DNA of 64,000 bases from Larimichthys crocea (lineage: Eukaryota; Chordata; Actinopteri; Sciaenidae). A program made the translations under genes and the position numbers. The stretch's first letter is position 1, and each line of letters starts with the position of its first letter. The notes beneath the pieces were generated by a model that was not told where the DNA came from, searched no databases, and was given only the letters and a program-made list of their open reading frames with translations. Where the stretch lies: the NCBI RefSeq assembly GCF_000972845.2, contig NC_040033.1:5422241-5486240 (forward strand), written 5' to 3'. Below, in pieces: positions 23,447 through 37,341 of this stretch.

Positions 23447-26292
23447 TATTGTGAAAACAAACTTTATTCGAATGTTCTTTGTTCTTCTTTGTGTTGTATT
23501 GTGTCGTGCTGTTACGTGAACAGACTTTAAACTGTTGCATAATCTGGTGATAACGTGCTTGAACAGCAGAGTGGGACACACCGGTCATGTTTATGTAATC
23601 TGATTGTTTCGCTGCCTCTCGAATTATTATTCAGTGATAGTCACAAGAGAGGGTTTGTCATCACTGATCCTGTGTCCAAACTGGACACATTAATAATAAC
23701 TTCAAATACAATAAAATACTAAGTTTAATGATATCTTTATGAAGTTTATGATGTAAAAAATTGATAAATATTACCTTAAGGTTACTGATAATGTATCATG
23801 TTTAAAAAAAAAGGAAGCAAGTGATCGTTTTTATTAATTTTAAGATGATTTTATTGGTTCATTAGTCTCTGAATGATCTTAGTCCAACATTTATGAGCCT
23901 TACTTGTAACCTACGCTCCCTCCACGACCCTCAGCTCTTCTGGTAGTGACCTTTTAATCACCTAAAGTCAGAAGAAAACTCACATTGAGGGCAGAACAGT
24001 TCATATTTTTAAGAGCAAACTCAAGACTTAACTTTTACTTATATTTATGTGTTTGTCTATTTATAGATTTGAATCTGGTACATCATTTTACTATTATTTA
24101 TTATATTGTTAGTTAGTTTGTCTGTCTATTTATGCATCTTAATGTGTTTTTGGACCTTTATTTTTGACGATCTATACATTTTATTTTGCTTTCCCACTCT
24201 TACTTTGTCTGTTATCTGTTTATACACATTAATGGTTTATTTAACTCTTTTATTATTACTGTTTTTAGTCTATTATAGTATTATTTTTATTATTATTATT
24301 TGATTGATTTATTTCATTCAGTGTTTCGTCACTGCATGATGAGACGGTGCATCGTTTGTGTTGTGCTTTTGTTTATAACACCGGATGGTGTGGATTATTA
24401 TCTGAAGCACTTTGTGTTTCATTTAATTTGTATGAAAAGTGCTGTACAAACAAAGTCTGATTAATTGATTTACTTGATTTACTTTCTGGGGAAATGACAA
24501 TGTTCTCCACAGGAAGGCAAACAGCATCAACTAAACAGGTTCGTACTAACGAGCAGTCAGAGCAGATAAAACAAACATAATAGAGATAAACTAATTAAAA
24601 ACATCCCAAAATAATGATAATAGTTATAAAAGCATGACAGTTGTGTCACTCCAGTGAAAAATGTGATGCCGGTAGGTTACTAACGTCTCTCTAGATGGCA
24701 CTGCTACCCCACATTTTAGTCATGACTGAGCAGAAAGGAGTGTATTTGTAACTTGTCTCAAAGTTGGCATGTGCTCCAAGTGTGGCTGGAATTTTTTGGC
24801 AAATAAAAGTAATTTTCCATTATTGTCTGAATGAGCTGTTATTTTTACGTCCTCCGCTCAATCATCTCTGATTACAACATCCTTTCAAGTCCAAACGAAA
24901 GAAGAAAAGGACGAAGAAAGACAACCCAAACTATGTGAAAGGTTCCCAGATGGTTTGCCTCATCTTCCCCTCTCGTGCACGTAATGCAGATAAAGAGGAA
25001 AAGTAACCACATGGGAATAATCGCGGACCTCCGGACAAAGATTCACCACTTAACCAGGCAGAGAATTACCGTATTTGTTTGTTTAAGTGACATAAAGGCC
25101 CAGATAAGAACGTGAGATATATGTATATAAGTGTGTGTGCGTTTTAAACAGAACATCTGGGGCGCACACTTATCAGCTGGCTCTGAAATGCATGGTTTTA
25201 ACATTACAAATGTGACATGTAATCACTCAGTTGGTTAACTGTTTCCACACAGCGGTTCGATGAGGTCCAAGACGGTTCAATGCAGTCATTGATCAAACCT
25301 CAGCAGGAGAGTGGACAGTAAGAGGAAACACGGTCTCATTGCTGAGCGTTCTTCAGACGTGATTTTATCTTGTAAGCCCGGCTGACAGCCGTACATGTCC
25401 TTCCTGTATAGCTACTGTTGATAAGTTGTGGCTACTCTGTTACTGTGAACCTCTACCGCAGCTAAATATGTTTGTGGAGTTGCAAAACTCTTGTTGGCCT
25501 CACACCAAATGACTTTTCAAAGATTTGAAAGTTTCCCATCATCTCAAACATTTGGTGCAAGGTCGTAAGGTCATAATTTCGGTAAAAATCAAACATGTTT
25601 AATATTTTCTGAGGTTTTTAGTCTCAGCTCCTGCAAAGCGACCTTCGATCATGTGAACCAATAGATTCTAGATGCTCTAGCACCATCAGGAGGCAGCCAA
25701 CTGGCTAACCATGGAGGTGGAGTCGTGACGTGAAGTCTCGCTTCTCTTGAGTTTTAGAAAAGGAGGAGGAATTTGTTGACTCGTAGTGAGAGTGTCTCTT
25801 CGATGTGTCCTCCCATCTGTATTACAATGGAGCGGAGAAAGAAAACAAGTGGACAGAAGCTGCTGCAGCCCTCGAAATTCACACCCAAGGACAGCTGAGG
25901 CCAAAAGCTGCTTTTGTTTTGGCTCTTAACTTTTTTTTTTTCTTCTGGTTAAATTTACACCAGGTGTAGAATGGGAAGTAATCTTAAAATGTAGTCTAGT
26001 AAACAGTGACCCTGCAGGATCCTCAGTCTTTGCCAAATCGTAAATTTGTAGTTGTTGTTAGATGTGTCAGACTTTAGTCTTTGAAAAGTTTTCTTGTGGT
26101 CTAAGTATTAATCATATTGCAAAGTGTGAAATCATTGACAGCATCAGCAACATACTAGAGTGAACTTAACAAATTGGACGACATGTCACGCTGGTGTATG
26201 GCCAAGTGTTCATAGGTCCTGGTTTTAATTAGTTAAAGGAGGTTTCTGACTCAATCGTGATTCAACTGGAATATTCTGACATCATTTTTCTA

Positions 26293-26365
26293 CATGAGCT
26301 GTCCTGTATGTAATATAAAGATGGACTATCTTTGTATCTTTGTATTACATACAGGACAGCTCATG
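26293..26365. repeat. Nearly perfect 30-bp hairpin
   Basis: Arms 26293-26322 and 26336-26365 are reverse complements at 29 of 30 positions; the exception would be a G-U pair in + strand RNA. The loop is 13 bases. The outer 23 bp (CATGAGCTGTCCTGTATG...) are perfect. The 73-nt size is within the range of a small pre-miRNA or a palindromic insertion; no known miRNA was recognised. Confidence 0.85.
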
Positions 26366-28328
26366 CAATACCCAGATTGGGAAGGGTCCATCCTCTGCAT
26401 CTTTACATTAAGCTTGTGCTATTTCTGATGAAGAAATTCTGGCCTTGATGGTGGTGTTAGAACAAAGATTTGTCATCATTAAGATTATTTTCAGTGCAAT
26501 CTTCAAACCCAACTTTATTGCTGTGAAATATCATAATGAGAAGAATAAAAACAGTTATAGTGATATAAAATAAGAGCATGTTCATGAAGTGGACTGACCA
26601 CTGCAGGCACTGCAAGGCAAGGCAAAATCACAGGTACGTATGTAGCTTCAGATTATAATTGAACATGAAGTGGTGCAACCACAGAAACATCATTAACTCG
26701 GCTAACTTGAACCCCAAAGGAGGACAAAACAAAGATAAAAGATAAACGTCAATGATGCTGGATGATCGGCACAGTAGCTTTAGTGATTTTAAACCCACTT
26801 TAAGTCTTTGAGGTTGCATAAAAACACCCGAGACACACACCAGGCATCAGATACAGAGCGTGGACACGTGCGCATGAAGTCATTATGTGAGTTATCCTCC
26901 CTTACAGCCCACATAGGGAGTTTTACGATCCATTGTTCTTGCTGCAGAGAGCCACAAAATGACGTGTCGGCTCATCCTCCATTAATTATCATCAAGGCCA
27001 TTACCTATGTGTACTCTTGACATCACATTTGGATTCTGGTGTCAGGAGACCAAATTAATTTCAATCAACCTTGACATGTTGCCTCTACAGACTGTGCTGC
27101 TGTTATCTTCCTGACAGGAAACTCAGTCTTTCACAGAGGGTAAATATTTTCACGGACGACTTTATAGATTGAAAATGAACTCAAAGAACAAAAAGAATAA
27201 TGACTAAATGACCACATCTGTCTTTTCTCAGAGATTAATCCTGCAAGCTTCTTTCCCCCATCGCGTTCCCACATGAGCAGTCCATCACCGGCGTCACCTG
27301 GATGATCTGCTCAGTGTTTGCGGCAACTCCCCCCCCCCCACCGCCCCAGACCATGTGCAGCACATCACGGGCCCTTGTAAAGTCCTGACACTCTAATCCT
27401 ACATGTGATTACACAAAGACGGGAAGAGCTGCTCTCTCCAAACACACGGGTTGCAGATAGGAGAAATGTAGCAAACATGTCATAAAGTTTAAGTCGAAGT
27501 TTCTCAAACTTGGCGGTGATTTACGAGCAAGACAACAGATGGTAAAATCAGAGTGGCTGGCTTGAGAAAAGCTCACCAAAGCATTTTGACAGAAAGGCAA
27601 AAAAAAAAGGTTTCTGCATGAGTGTGCAGGTCGGTTAAGCCAAGCCAGATGTCGGTGTCTGTTGGAATCGGTGGCGTTTGCCTTGTAGCCATACGTTGCC
27701 TGAATTCTGCCTCTGCCCTAGTGTCAACCCAGAAGCTGATGGGCCATCCGTTAGTGTTTGGTTTCACCCTGACACCACTCAGCTAACACATGAAAGCCCG
27801 GTCACCTTAGGGGAGAGGCCACATGCTTGGTTGACAGCAGAAGATTGTTGCAAAGACACATTTTGTTGTTTTGTGTCATTTATCAGCTGTCCTGCCAGGA
27901 GTTTGCCACTAATCATGAATTTGTTGGTTTGGAGGTCAAAAGACTTCTAAGGCCTCCGAGTTTAAAGCTGCTATACTCAATATTTTTAAATTGAAAATAT
28001 ATAAAAACGACTAGGCGTAATATGAAATTGGTTCTTTGTGATGACAAAACACAGAGAGAATTTTCACTTGACTAAAAACAACTCAAGTGTTTCAGTCTGT
28101 TCCAGCTCATTTTTTTGGTTTTATGGCCAAACTTAACTGTTTTGATCCACTCTCTGCACTGTCATTATATCATTTCCACAAGAAGAAGGCAGAAAAACAA
28201 CTTAAAATTCAAGCCAGTGTTGCTCCATATCCGCTGGATGTGTAGATGGACAACTAGTTGTTCATCATATAAACTTTACTGCTTGTTTCTCTGCTCCCAA
28301 CTGTCCAAAAAAATTGTTCAGGTTTAAG

Positions 28329-28680
28329 TCGGTGAAGGTTCTCGGTCATTCAGGTCATCTTTCTTCGAGAAGTGTTCAAATAGGTGGACGATGGTCGTTG
28401 ATGGTCGTCACATGAAGCCACATCACACCTGGCCTCATAAGACGCCAATGACCATCGTTCACACCAGATTTCAGGTGGCTTTATCGACTCTGGCGAAAGT
28501 CATCATAGCAACAACAAGCACTAACGAACCAAGTCGAAACTATGGCCGGGTCAATGATCCCACCTCAGGCTAAATACTCGGATCTCCCCACCGGTCAGTC
28601 AGAACTGAAGAAGCCTCTTGGATGCAAGGTGAAATGTCTTCATGGATCAACAACCAAGTCCAGTTGGCCCAGATTTCTTT
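28329..28680 (+). mobile_element. Retroelement 3' fragment (decayed)
   Basis: Starts GTCGGTGAAGGTTCTCGGTC and contains AACTGAAGAAGCCTCTTGGA, then GTGAAATGTCTTC and ACCAAGTCCAGTTG. These words are familiar from the 3' ends of a GIY-YIG-type retroelement family in fish (memory-based). It is interrupted by stops and is not functional. Confidence 0.5.
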
Positions 28681-30399
28681 CATTGCACATTGTACTCACT
28701 AAGTTAACTGCTCAGATGTCGCTAAAAAACTCTAACCAGACCATATTTATACAAACTTCCAAGTTCACCAAACTTTGATTCCTCTGACAACAATGAAAGT
28801 TTCCGACCACACTGTCTGTTATAGACGTATCACAGTTTACAGACCGTCAGTTTACAGACTGTCCTTGTCCTTGAAGACATGCTACATGTCTCACAGCATA
28901 AAGGGTGGAGTCGTTTCTGCACGAGTAAACGTTAGCCTTGGACGTACCACAAGTTGCGTTACTGCGTCCAATATGAGGGTAATTCTTAAGGACAATGGGT
29001 CATTTTTTTTTTGCCTCATGTCACTAAATCATATAAATGTTTCAGTGTTCCCAGATTTTACAGATTATTTTAGGAAGTATAATGTCATTAAAACCAAAAA
29101 GTAATGAGAAAAACTTAAACTGAAAATGAGACCACAGTTATATAAAAAAGAGGATTTGTTGTGAGCTTTAAAAACTTTAACAAATGACCAAATCCATTCT
29201 TGCTGAGTTGCATCCATGCTGGTAATATAAATGTGGGATTTTTCCACTTTTCTCACAGTCTACTTAAGCCAGAGATACTTTGCTGAGCCCCGTTCGTTAG
29301 TCAAAGTCAGTCGCACTCATTAGCTTCTCTGACCTCGCTGTGCACCCTGCCTGCTACCTAAGCATACATATGTTCTGCTGCAAAGCACTGCACGCACACA
29401 CACACACACACAACTCTGCTCAACTTATTGTGGTATATGCCGAGTCATTTGTATGGATGCATTCAGTGAGATAGTTAATCTGTAAGCGCCTGCCGGAGAA
29501 AGCAATTAACCTCGTGGACCACCGGGGAGTTGATATGAGTGAGAGAGCATCTCCCTGCCATTTAAATATACACCAGAGGGACTCACTCGCTCACATTCAG
29601 CCAACCTATTATTCATCATCAGCGCTTTAAATGGCCTCCTCATGAAGACAGCAGGACAGGCCTCCCTCCCTTTTACATATATATGTGTATATTATACACA
29701 CACACACACATACACACAGGTATTTATTTCCACCCCAGACTGACTGATCCCCATGGCTCTGGAGTTTCAGATTGCCCTTGACGCACAAATGATTAAGGTC
29801 AGCTAAAGAACAAGAAAATTAAATGCTGCATTCCTGGTGATCAGGGAATTTACCAGACACTGGAGGGAACTATGCAGAGCTCTTGCAGAGTCTGGAAAAA
29901 GGAGATACAACATGTCCAGCAGGATTATTTTCAATGCTAGTCTACTGTAGGTTTTTGGCTGGTCAAAATATCCCATAAAGTTTTATTTATGCAGTACCTC
30001 TTGATATACTTTTCCCCGTTCAGTGACGTAGAAAATTTAAAGAGCTCGGTGGTCAACGTTTTTGTGTTTGTCAGAGAGCCTGTTCAATATGAATCCCACT
30101 TTGTGTTTGTGGCTACTGACCTGCCAGCCCATTCCCTCATGCATCAGTAACCTCTCTAATGAGGAGAAAAACACTGGCACAGATGGACAGAGGAGGAGGA
30201 GGAGGAGGAGGATGGTGACAGATCAGTGGATGTGAAAAAAAAGGGAGGATGATGGAGAATTTACGATGGAATAAAGACTGAAGAGAAAAACCAAGAGACT
30301 TAAGGCACAGGGACAGTAGAGGTAATATCAGAGTTTTATGACAAAGAATTATGTTTTTAGCCACACTAGCTGCTTGGCTTATTGAATGGCAGTGGGTTG

Positions 30400-30960
30400 G
30401 TTTGTCAACATCTATCTAAGAGACTGATGATGTGTCACGGTGACTTTGATTACGTTACCTTGGTGGCTCGGTTGTGCAGCTTTGCACTTTACAACATCAG
30501 GCCTCACCTGTCTCAACATGCTACCCAACTCTTGATACATGCTGTGGTCATCTCACAACTTAAATACGGTAACGTCCTCCTGACTCCTCAACCCAAAAGG
30601 ACACATGTTTTGTTCTGAACCCACCTACTTGGATGGCCTCATACAGACCTCCAATGAACGATGCCTGGCTCTGCCACCAGAGGCAATCTAGACTCTTCTT
30701 CTTGTTGTTCCCCGTTGGTGGATCCTACCAGTTCCTACCAGATCAGGGGCGTCCCTCTCTACCTTCACAAACCTCCTGAAAACCTCCAGCTCTTCAGAGA
30801 GGACCTCGTCTCCAACACTGCCAACAACTAGACATGCTAAATCTATCTCCCTTCTACAACTGTCACAGTAGTTATTGCTGCACTAACGTGCCCGTCACAC
30901 TGTATGATGACTGTTTCCCTTTTGGTAAGTTGCTTTGGATAGGCGGCACCATGATGTTGA
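30400..30960 (+). mobile_element. Degenerate LINE (L2/Rex1-like) 3' end
   Basis: Encodes fragments such as ALYNIRPHLSQHATQLLIHA and VVISQLKYGNVLL, resembling the reverse-transcriptase C-terminal region of L2-type LINEs, where FHNI-RLRP...ALVISRLDYCN is usual. Frameshifts and stops follow. The segment ends with gttgctttggat, like the typical 3' tail. It is a dead copy in sense orientation. Confidence 0.65.
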
Positions 30961-33666
30961 CGTTTGTGGTTGAGTAAATCTATTGGATAGATTGCCATGA
31001 AATGCGGTACAAATTCACGCAACCCTCAGGATTGAGAAATATAATTTGTCCTTTGCCAAGTCTATAACCAATGGGGTTGCCACTTACACTGTGAAAAAAG
31101 ACACCTTGCCTTGACAAATTGCCATTACTTGTACAGTCATTCATGATCATCACACTTCTGTTCATGAATGATCACTGGATTACTGTTGAGAGGGAAAAAA
31201 ACAGTCACACTGTACAGTAATGGTACAAAGAGAAACTTTAAAAGCTCTCAAAGCAAATGTCATCTGGAGTCTCACCAGATGAAGATGATGTCGCCTCAAA
31301 CTTGAACTTGATTTGAACGTAAATTCTCTTCAGCTCAGGCACAAATGACACCATTCAGTTTCCTGTCTAGAGGGATTAAGTCCACTTGATGTCATCCAAA
31401 CTGGAAAGATGAAAACTTTGTTTTAAATACATCCAGACGTATAAAATAACGTGATAAATCAGCGATTGTTGGAACATACCAAAATTGGTACCAAACTTTT
31501 GTGTTTCATAGCGGTGTAAATCTTTAAGAATCCAGACATTTTAAATGTGCAATAGATTTAATTTTAATTAGTAGTCATTTGATTTGATTAATTCGTAGAA
31601 GAAACCGAACAAGTTGGATAAAATATCAATGACATCATTACGAACTTTCTTCACACCTCATAAATCCACCGTCAAGTACCACTGTAACACTGTGCGGAGG
31701 TCTACAGCATCAAACCTGACCACATGGTCTAAACATTTCCCTGACAGACAAGAGGCCTTGGCTCTTACAGTAACATCCGCTTCTGATTAAAGCGAGCCTG
31801 TCTCCAACTTTGTCCTTTTTAAGTCAACATCGGAGCAGACTGGGGCCAGTTTTGGGTTAGGCGAGTGTTCACCTCGACCACAAATCACTGCGACTGATGT
31901 GTCTATTAACGTGACACCGTGTTGCATTTTTTGAACAAATGGTGAAGGAACACATTTATAGTGAGATACTTTAACATAAAAAAAGGAGTGATATTCAACA
32001 TATTGGATTGTTTAGTTGTTGAAACAGTTGTGCTTTTGGAATCATCAGAGATTTCTGTTGTGTTGAAGTTACTTCCTCGCATGCCTTCGACTGTTTGAGC
32101 GAAATCCAAACGGAAAAAAACCCTCAGAAAGCAAATAAACTCACAACAGATGCATTGCGGCGATGAATGATGAATGAATGCTCTCGGTTTTGCCACAGAT
32201 ACACTGGCATGCAAAAGACTTGCAGCTCATCAAGCTGCATGCCACCTTCTCGTGTTTGTACATCACAACATTTGTGAATTGAATTTCTGAATTCTTGGAC
32301 TGATTAATCAATGTTGACTGAGGCTTCAGAGCTTTGCCAAAGTTCTATGAAAGCAACATTGTGTGACTTTTCTACCATACAATAAAATCGTTTTGATGCT
32401 GCGCTGACCTGTAATGGTGTCTCTGTCATTCCCACTCTGCTAGTTTGTTAGTGTTTGTACCACAGGGGGTTTGGACCACCGGGAAGAGAAGGTTAACAGA
32501 CCCCGAGGCGTGGGTGAATGTTGACTGTGTTGTGCCAGAACCAGAACTGGGCAAGCGGACAATATAACTGGACTCAGCAACCTCGATGGACATAATGACA
32601 GAGAAAAGACCGAAGGGGACACTGCAGAGAAAATAGAGAGTGACGGAGCAAGAAGCCGCCTGACAAGGGTAAAAACTGGGACTGACTTTTAGTCGTTGGC
32701 TGCTATGTCTTGGCTGTTATCTTGTCAACTTGCTAAATCCAAGAAATACCGATATCTACGCAACTCTTGGTTTCATGTGTATGCTTGAAAGATGAACGTT
32801 ACCATACATATAAAACGTGGAATTTTACAACAAGTAAGCAAACTGATTGGTCATTGTCTCGTCCTGAAAATATACAACAAACAAATACGAATAAGTCCAC
32901 TGGAAGTAAACTTTAATAAAGTAATACATCTGAATTTACAAGTTTAGCTTTTTAAAATGAATATTCTGTGTGTTACGCAGCTGTTAGACCGCCTCGTTAA
33001 TACAGGTGTATACCTCGTTTGTGTGCAGCACGTGAGATATCAAACAGTTTTAAAGACTAAAGGTGGACTAATCTGGACTGAAGAACATTTCGTTAGATAA
33101 AAACATGTTCATTTTGATTCCATCGATCTTTGTTCAACACATTTTGACTTTGGGACTTTACAACGCTGTGGAGTTACTGGAAATGTTTGGATCATCCTCC
33201 ATCAGCTGTGCAGGTGAGTCAGGCTGCTTCAAAATAAATGTGAAGTTAGGAGGCCAATCTGTTCATGGAAAAATCTCTTTGACAGCAGATATCTTAGTCA
33301 CTACAAGACTGAACTAACAAAGTTTAGTGTTTATATGTGCGCTACTTATTTAGTTTGGGAAACTCCACGATCTCCATAAGTGTAATATTGCTTAAGTATG
33401 CACCTCTTTTAATGCAGCCATAATAAAAACTATTTATATAACCAAGAGATCACATGGCTACTAATATGTAAGGGACACCAATGGAGCTTTATCGATTTTC
33501 AGCCCATTGTTTTGGTTTTCTTTAATATCTCATTGCTCATGTGGCGTAATTTTTCCAGCTGCAGAAGGCATCTATTTTCAGGGATGAAGCTCTTAATAAC
33601 CAACTTTATGCAACCTGTTCATCAATAATAATCATCAGACAGGCACAAGACAGCCAGATATATCAG

Positions 33667-33720
33667 TCAGGAGGTGGTGGAGACCAAAAACAGAGCTAAA
33701 AGGGGACGTGAATATTGGAC
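33667..33720 (+). repeat. Repeat fragment shared with 16502-16552
   Basis: Contains GGAGGTGGTGGAGACCAAAA, CAGAGCTAAAAGGGG and GAATATTGG; its reverse complement aligns with gad2 intron 14. A related repeat block (CAACAGCTGCTTGACGTTTG, GGAAACAGCTGCCGGCG) continues at 34.3-34.5 kb. Confidence 0.65.
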
Positions 33721-36717
33721 TTCAACTCAACAGGTGACCACAATGAATGCTATCTTTGCTCTGTCTCTGCTAAATGGGTAAAGTTCATCTTAAAAGGTGA
33801 TAGTGTATAATTTTTGTGTATCAGGTCGTTCCACTGTCCCATTATTTTAAGTTTTTAAATGATCTGTTGGACCAATAGGGGGGAACAAACCCCCCTCAAA
33901 AGCCCGAGAGATACAAAACCAACATATGAAGTCATATATGCTAATGTGGTATCAATAAATTGCCTGTTACTCATTCAGCAGAGACACAGCTACATTTTTT
34001 TAATTTGTCATCGAGTGTGACAAGCGAGTAAAATTTATTACTGATGAATGAGCTTTATTTCTGTAGCCTGCAGATGTCTTCTTTCACTTGTTTGGGTGCA
34101 TCGCAAAGGCAGTTTCTAATTTGTGCGAGCAAACGATCAAAGTATGCTTCCAGGTCTGTTAGTTCCTCAAGCACACACAAAAAAAATGTGTTTACTGTGG
34201 TCTAGGTACTGATCCTAAACTGTGAAACAGAGTCTGGAGTCATCTTTGTAGCCACTTGATGTAATGCGAGCTACAGCTCTGGCCTCCAGGCCTTCCAGGA
34301 GAAAATATCTGGCTCTTTACAACAGCTGCTTGACGTTTGACTTTGCATCTTCAAAGGGCTAATTGCTAACTTTATCTGTCTGCCATTTGGTGCTATGTGG
34401 TTACCATGAAGTGAGCTTATCACAGCTTTTATTTTTCTGCTGGAAACAGCTGCCGGCGTCTTGATGAGAGTGGAATTTGTTGGGCGCACAACCAAAATAA
34501 AACAAATTAAGGCTAACTAATAAAAGCGTTGTGGAGTTGAGAGGAACTAGAGAAAGTTGGGGAATGACTTTGTCATTGCTAGAAAGCTCTTTCACGTTAC
34601 ATAAAGTCAGAAAATATTGATTACAGGTGCTTTAAAGACAATGTTTTCATGTTTCCACAGTGTACTCTCTCTTCAGTTCCTCTGGGTCTTTTTGTTTCTC
34701 TCTCTGATGTCTCTGAAACTCTTCGAGTGCTGTGGGTCTCATTTGATCTACAGCGTCAGACATCTGGAGCACCGCTCCGGCTGAAACACCTGTTTTCAAT
34801 TCAGGCAACCGACAGAAACATTTGATTGTTTCTCACAACCAGACCTCTTTTTTTTTGTCTTCTTCTTCCTCTCACTGACTCACGGGCTATTTGTTATGTT
34901 CAAAACCGAAAGAACAGCTCTCCTATAGGTAATAGATGGTGGAATAATTTCAACTTGATTAAGACCGATTGAGAGGAAAATACAGTGTATGATTTTCCAG
35001 GTATTATGTCTGCAATTTTGGCACCTTAGCTGCTGAATAAGGTTGCTTTCAAAATAGGTTCAGTATGTTTGAGATTAAATGGAATGAGTAACGTCTGAAG
35101 GTTAAACTTTTACCCTTTAACTTAATTGAAAATAATTGCTGTTCACTATAAAATCAATGTCAAGATATTGGAATTAAGGTCACGTGGGAGGTCAAATGAT
35201 GTAGCTGGACTCGGTGCATATTATGCCAAATTAAACTGTGTTAAATCGTGAACTTTTTTCACCTCTGGTTGTTTAACGATGATTAACTCTTAGGTTCTGT
35301 TTTCAGCCCTAAAGCAGTCTGTTTCTGGAATAAACCCAACAAGGCAAACATATAGCTTTTACAAGCAACAGTAACATTTACGTTTCTGGCAAAATATACG
35401 TACATTTTATTTGGTGTTGAACAAATATGCATGCATTGACGTTCCACAAGACACGTGCAGGGAGCTCAACCACAGGAAGAAAAAAAAATAAAACATATAG
35501 AAATCACTAACCACGATGAAGTGAGAATAAAGCTGAAGAATTTCAGCGGCGGCTTCGCTGCCAACTCCCTGAAACACTTAATTGTGCCTAATTGTTTAGA
35601 GGACAGAACACACACAGAGGCAATTAGGAATGATACGCATGGGGAAGTCTTCACAGGGAAACAACATTAAGCCGAAAGAATAAGAAAGTATGATGTTTGC
35701 ACGTTCCGTAAAACTATGTTAAACTATACGCGTGCAAATAAAAGTACGATGGAGTCACTGCACTACTCAGTGATTTACCGTATACTTGACATATTTTTTT
35801 ATATTTTTCTCATGTCTGACAAATTTATGCATTTTATAGTGTAAATGCAAAATGTCCTGTTTTTATAAAAGACAAATAAATATCATTAAAAAAAAAACAT
35901 CATCCGATACCAAAAAACTCCTGCTTATTGAAAGTTTACTACATTAACATTTGTGTATAGCTCTTTCATGACAAACTCTTCAGAGCATTAAAGGAGGTGA
36001 CACTTTGGAAAGTGCATGTGTTTGCTTCATGGCGTAGGGTAACGGAGGAACTCCAATGGGAAAGTGTCGTGTCGTGTTCGCAACAGTTTTAGTCTGTCCT
36101 GCATGCAACTGACTTTGCCAACCTGCTCAGATTTGGTCTTTTTTTCTTGGTTTATGTGCTTATAAATATGTAAATATGCTAAGTAGTTAAATTGTTTCCA
36201 TTTTGGTGCTCTCATATTTGCTACCAAGAGTTAAATTAGCATAATATAAAGACTGGAAATGGGGAACGTCAATTCACCACTTTAGATGAGGTTATATCTT
36301 TGCTGTGCTGTGTCTTAGTTCATGTACTTACATACTTATATTTTCTAATTTCAGTTCATAAGTCAATTACGTCAAAACGCAGTGTACTGTGAGTACTCGG
36401 ATGGTTACGTAGCAGAAGAAGACGTTGTGGAAATGGCGGCCGAGGAAGCTGCTGAAGCGGTTGTGGTGAATATCACAATATACAAGTTGTACTTATGTTT
36501 TATTTTTTATATTTTGGCAGTAAAATGTTGGAGCCAATGCTCCGTTGGGATGCAATTCCGTGGACGCGACCATTTCCGGTAAGTGCACAACGGCTGTACT
36601 TGAATTGAGACAACACTGTCAAAATCAGTGCAGTACGCAATGTACACAGTGTACTACATAGAAGTATGTACTTACACTGCAGCTCTTGTACAAACTAGAT
36701 ATAACGTGTTGATTATT

Positions 36718-36760
36718 GAGCTTTAAAGGTGCTGGTAGGTGGATTTTGTTACCTTTGGAC
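36718..36760 (+). repeat. Repeat fragment shared with 55765-55807
   Basis: 38 of 43 bases match 55765-55807 (GAGCTTTAAAGGTGCTGGTA ... TTTGTTACCTTTGGAC). It is one end of a high-copy fish repeat whose other end (TAGCTTAGCATAAAGACTGG) is seen at 46.92 kb. Confidence 0.7.
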
Positions 36761-37038
36761 AGAGCCAGGCAGGTTTTTTCCCCTTGTTTCCTCTCCAGAA
36801 AGCAAACAAGTGCAACTCCCAAAATGTCAAACCACGTTTTTAAATGCCTAACGATATAATACCAAAAAAGTTTGTTACATACGTACTGTAAGTTAAATAT
36901 GTGCAGGAACAGAAGGATATACTTATCAAACTACTGCAAAAGTAGGCATGCCAATGTGTGCGTACACACACATACACACACACTGTATATGAGCACCGCT
37001 GCACATGTATGTGCACACACTCATACGTACTGTACACA

Positions 37039-37070
<32 letters not shown>
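37039..37070 (+). repeat. (CA)n microsatellite
   Basis: CA run within a longer stretch of interrupted CA/TAC repeats (36966-37080), about 270 bp downstream of the minus-strand gene's stop codon and possibly inside its 3' UTR. Confidence 0.9.
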
Positions 37071-37081
<11 letters not shown>

Positions 37082-37341
37082 TGTAGAATTGGTCACTGCT
37101 CAACCAGCCGAAGTACTTCAAGCAAAGGCAGTACTTACACTATGTAAATCATTCAATAAAAAGTCTAAACAGCTGATGCATTTAAAACAATAATACGACA
37201 AAATATGGGAATAAAAGTTTTTCATCAACAGTATATTTCCTTGATTTGGTAAATTGTTGAATCTGCTCTGCAATTCAATATCGTGCAAAACTGTCTTTTT
37301 TTTTTTTTTCACAAAGTGTGTTAATAAATCGTCCCACGGGC

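Larger units (their letters stand above)
19365..23470 (+). other. gad2: Probable long gad2 3' UTR
   Basis: About 4.1 kb with no supported gene after the gad2 stop. It is AT-rich with TATATA runs and internal inverted repeats. The best poly(A) configuration is AATAAA at 23441-23446 followed by a strongly GU-rich stretch (about 23473-23505). An earlier AATAAA lies at about 21414. The 3' end is therefore inferred and alternative shorter ends are possible. Confidence 0.45.
23600..37300. other. Intergenic region without supported genes
   Basis: I found no exon chain with consistent splice phases on either strand. ORFs are short and unconserved in appearance. Recognisable contents are decayed retroelement pieces (about 28.3-28.7 and 30.4-30.96 kb), a sequence near 24430 resembling a LINE/SINE 3' tail (gaaaagtgctgtacaaa), CA and GGA microsatellites (29395-29412, 30190-30210), fish repeats at 33.5-34.6 and 36.7 kb, and the hairpin at 26293-26365. 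It could contain enhancers for gad2. Confidence 0.6.

Noticed and set aside
26293..26365. Calling the hairpin a miRNA gene
   Set aside because: No known mature sequence recognised and the stem is more perfect than typical pre-miRNAs; kept only as a repeat and a finding.
36840..37190. Thr/His and Val/Cys repeat open frames on both strands
   Set aside because: Pure translation of CA microsatellites.
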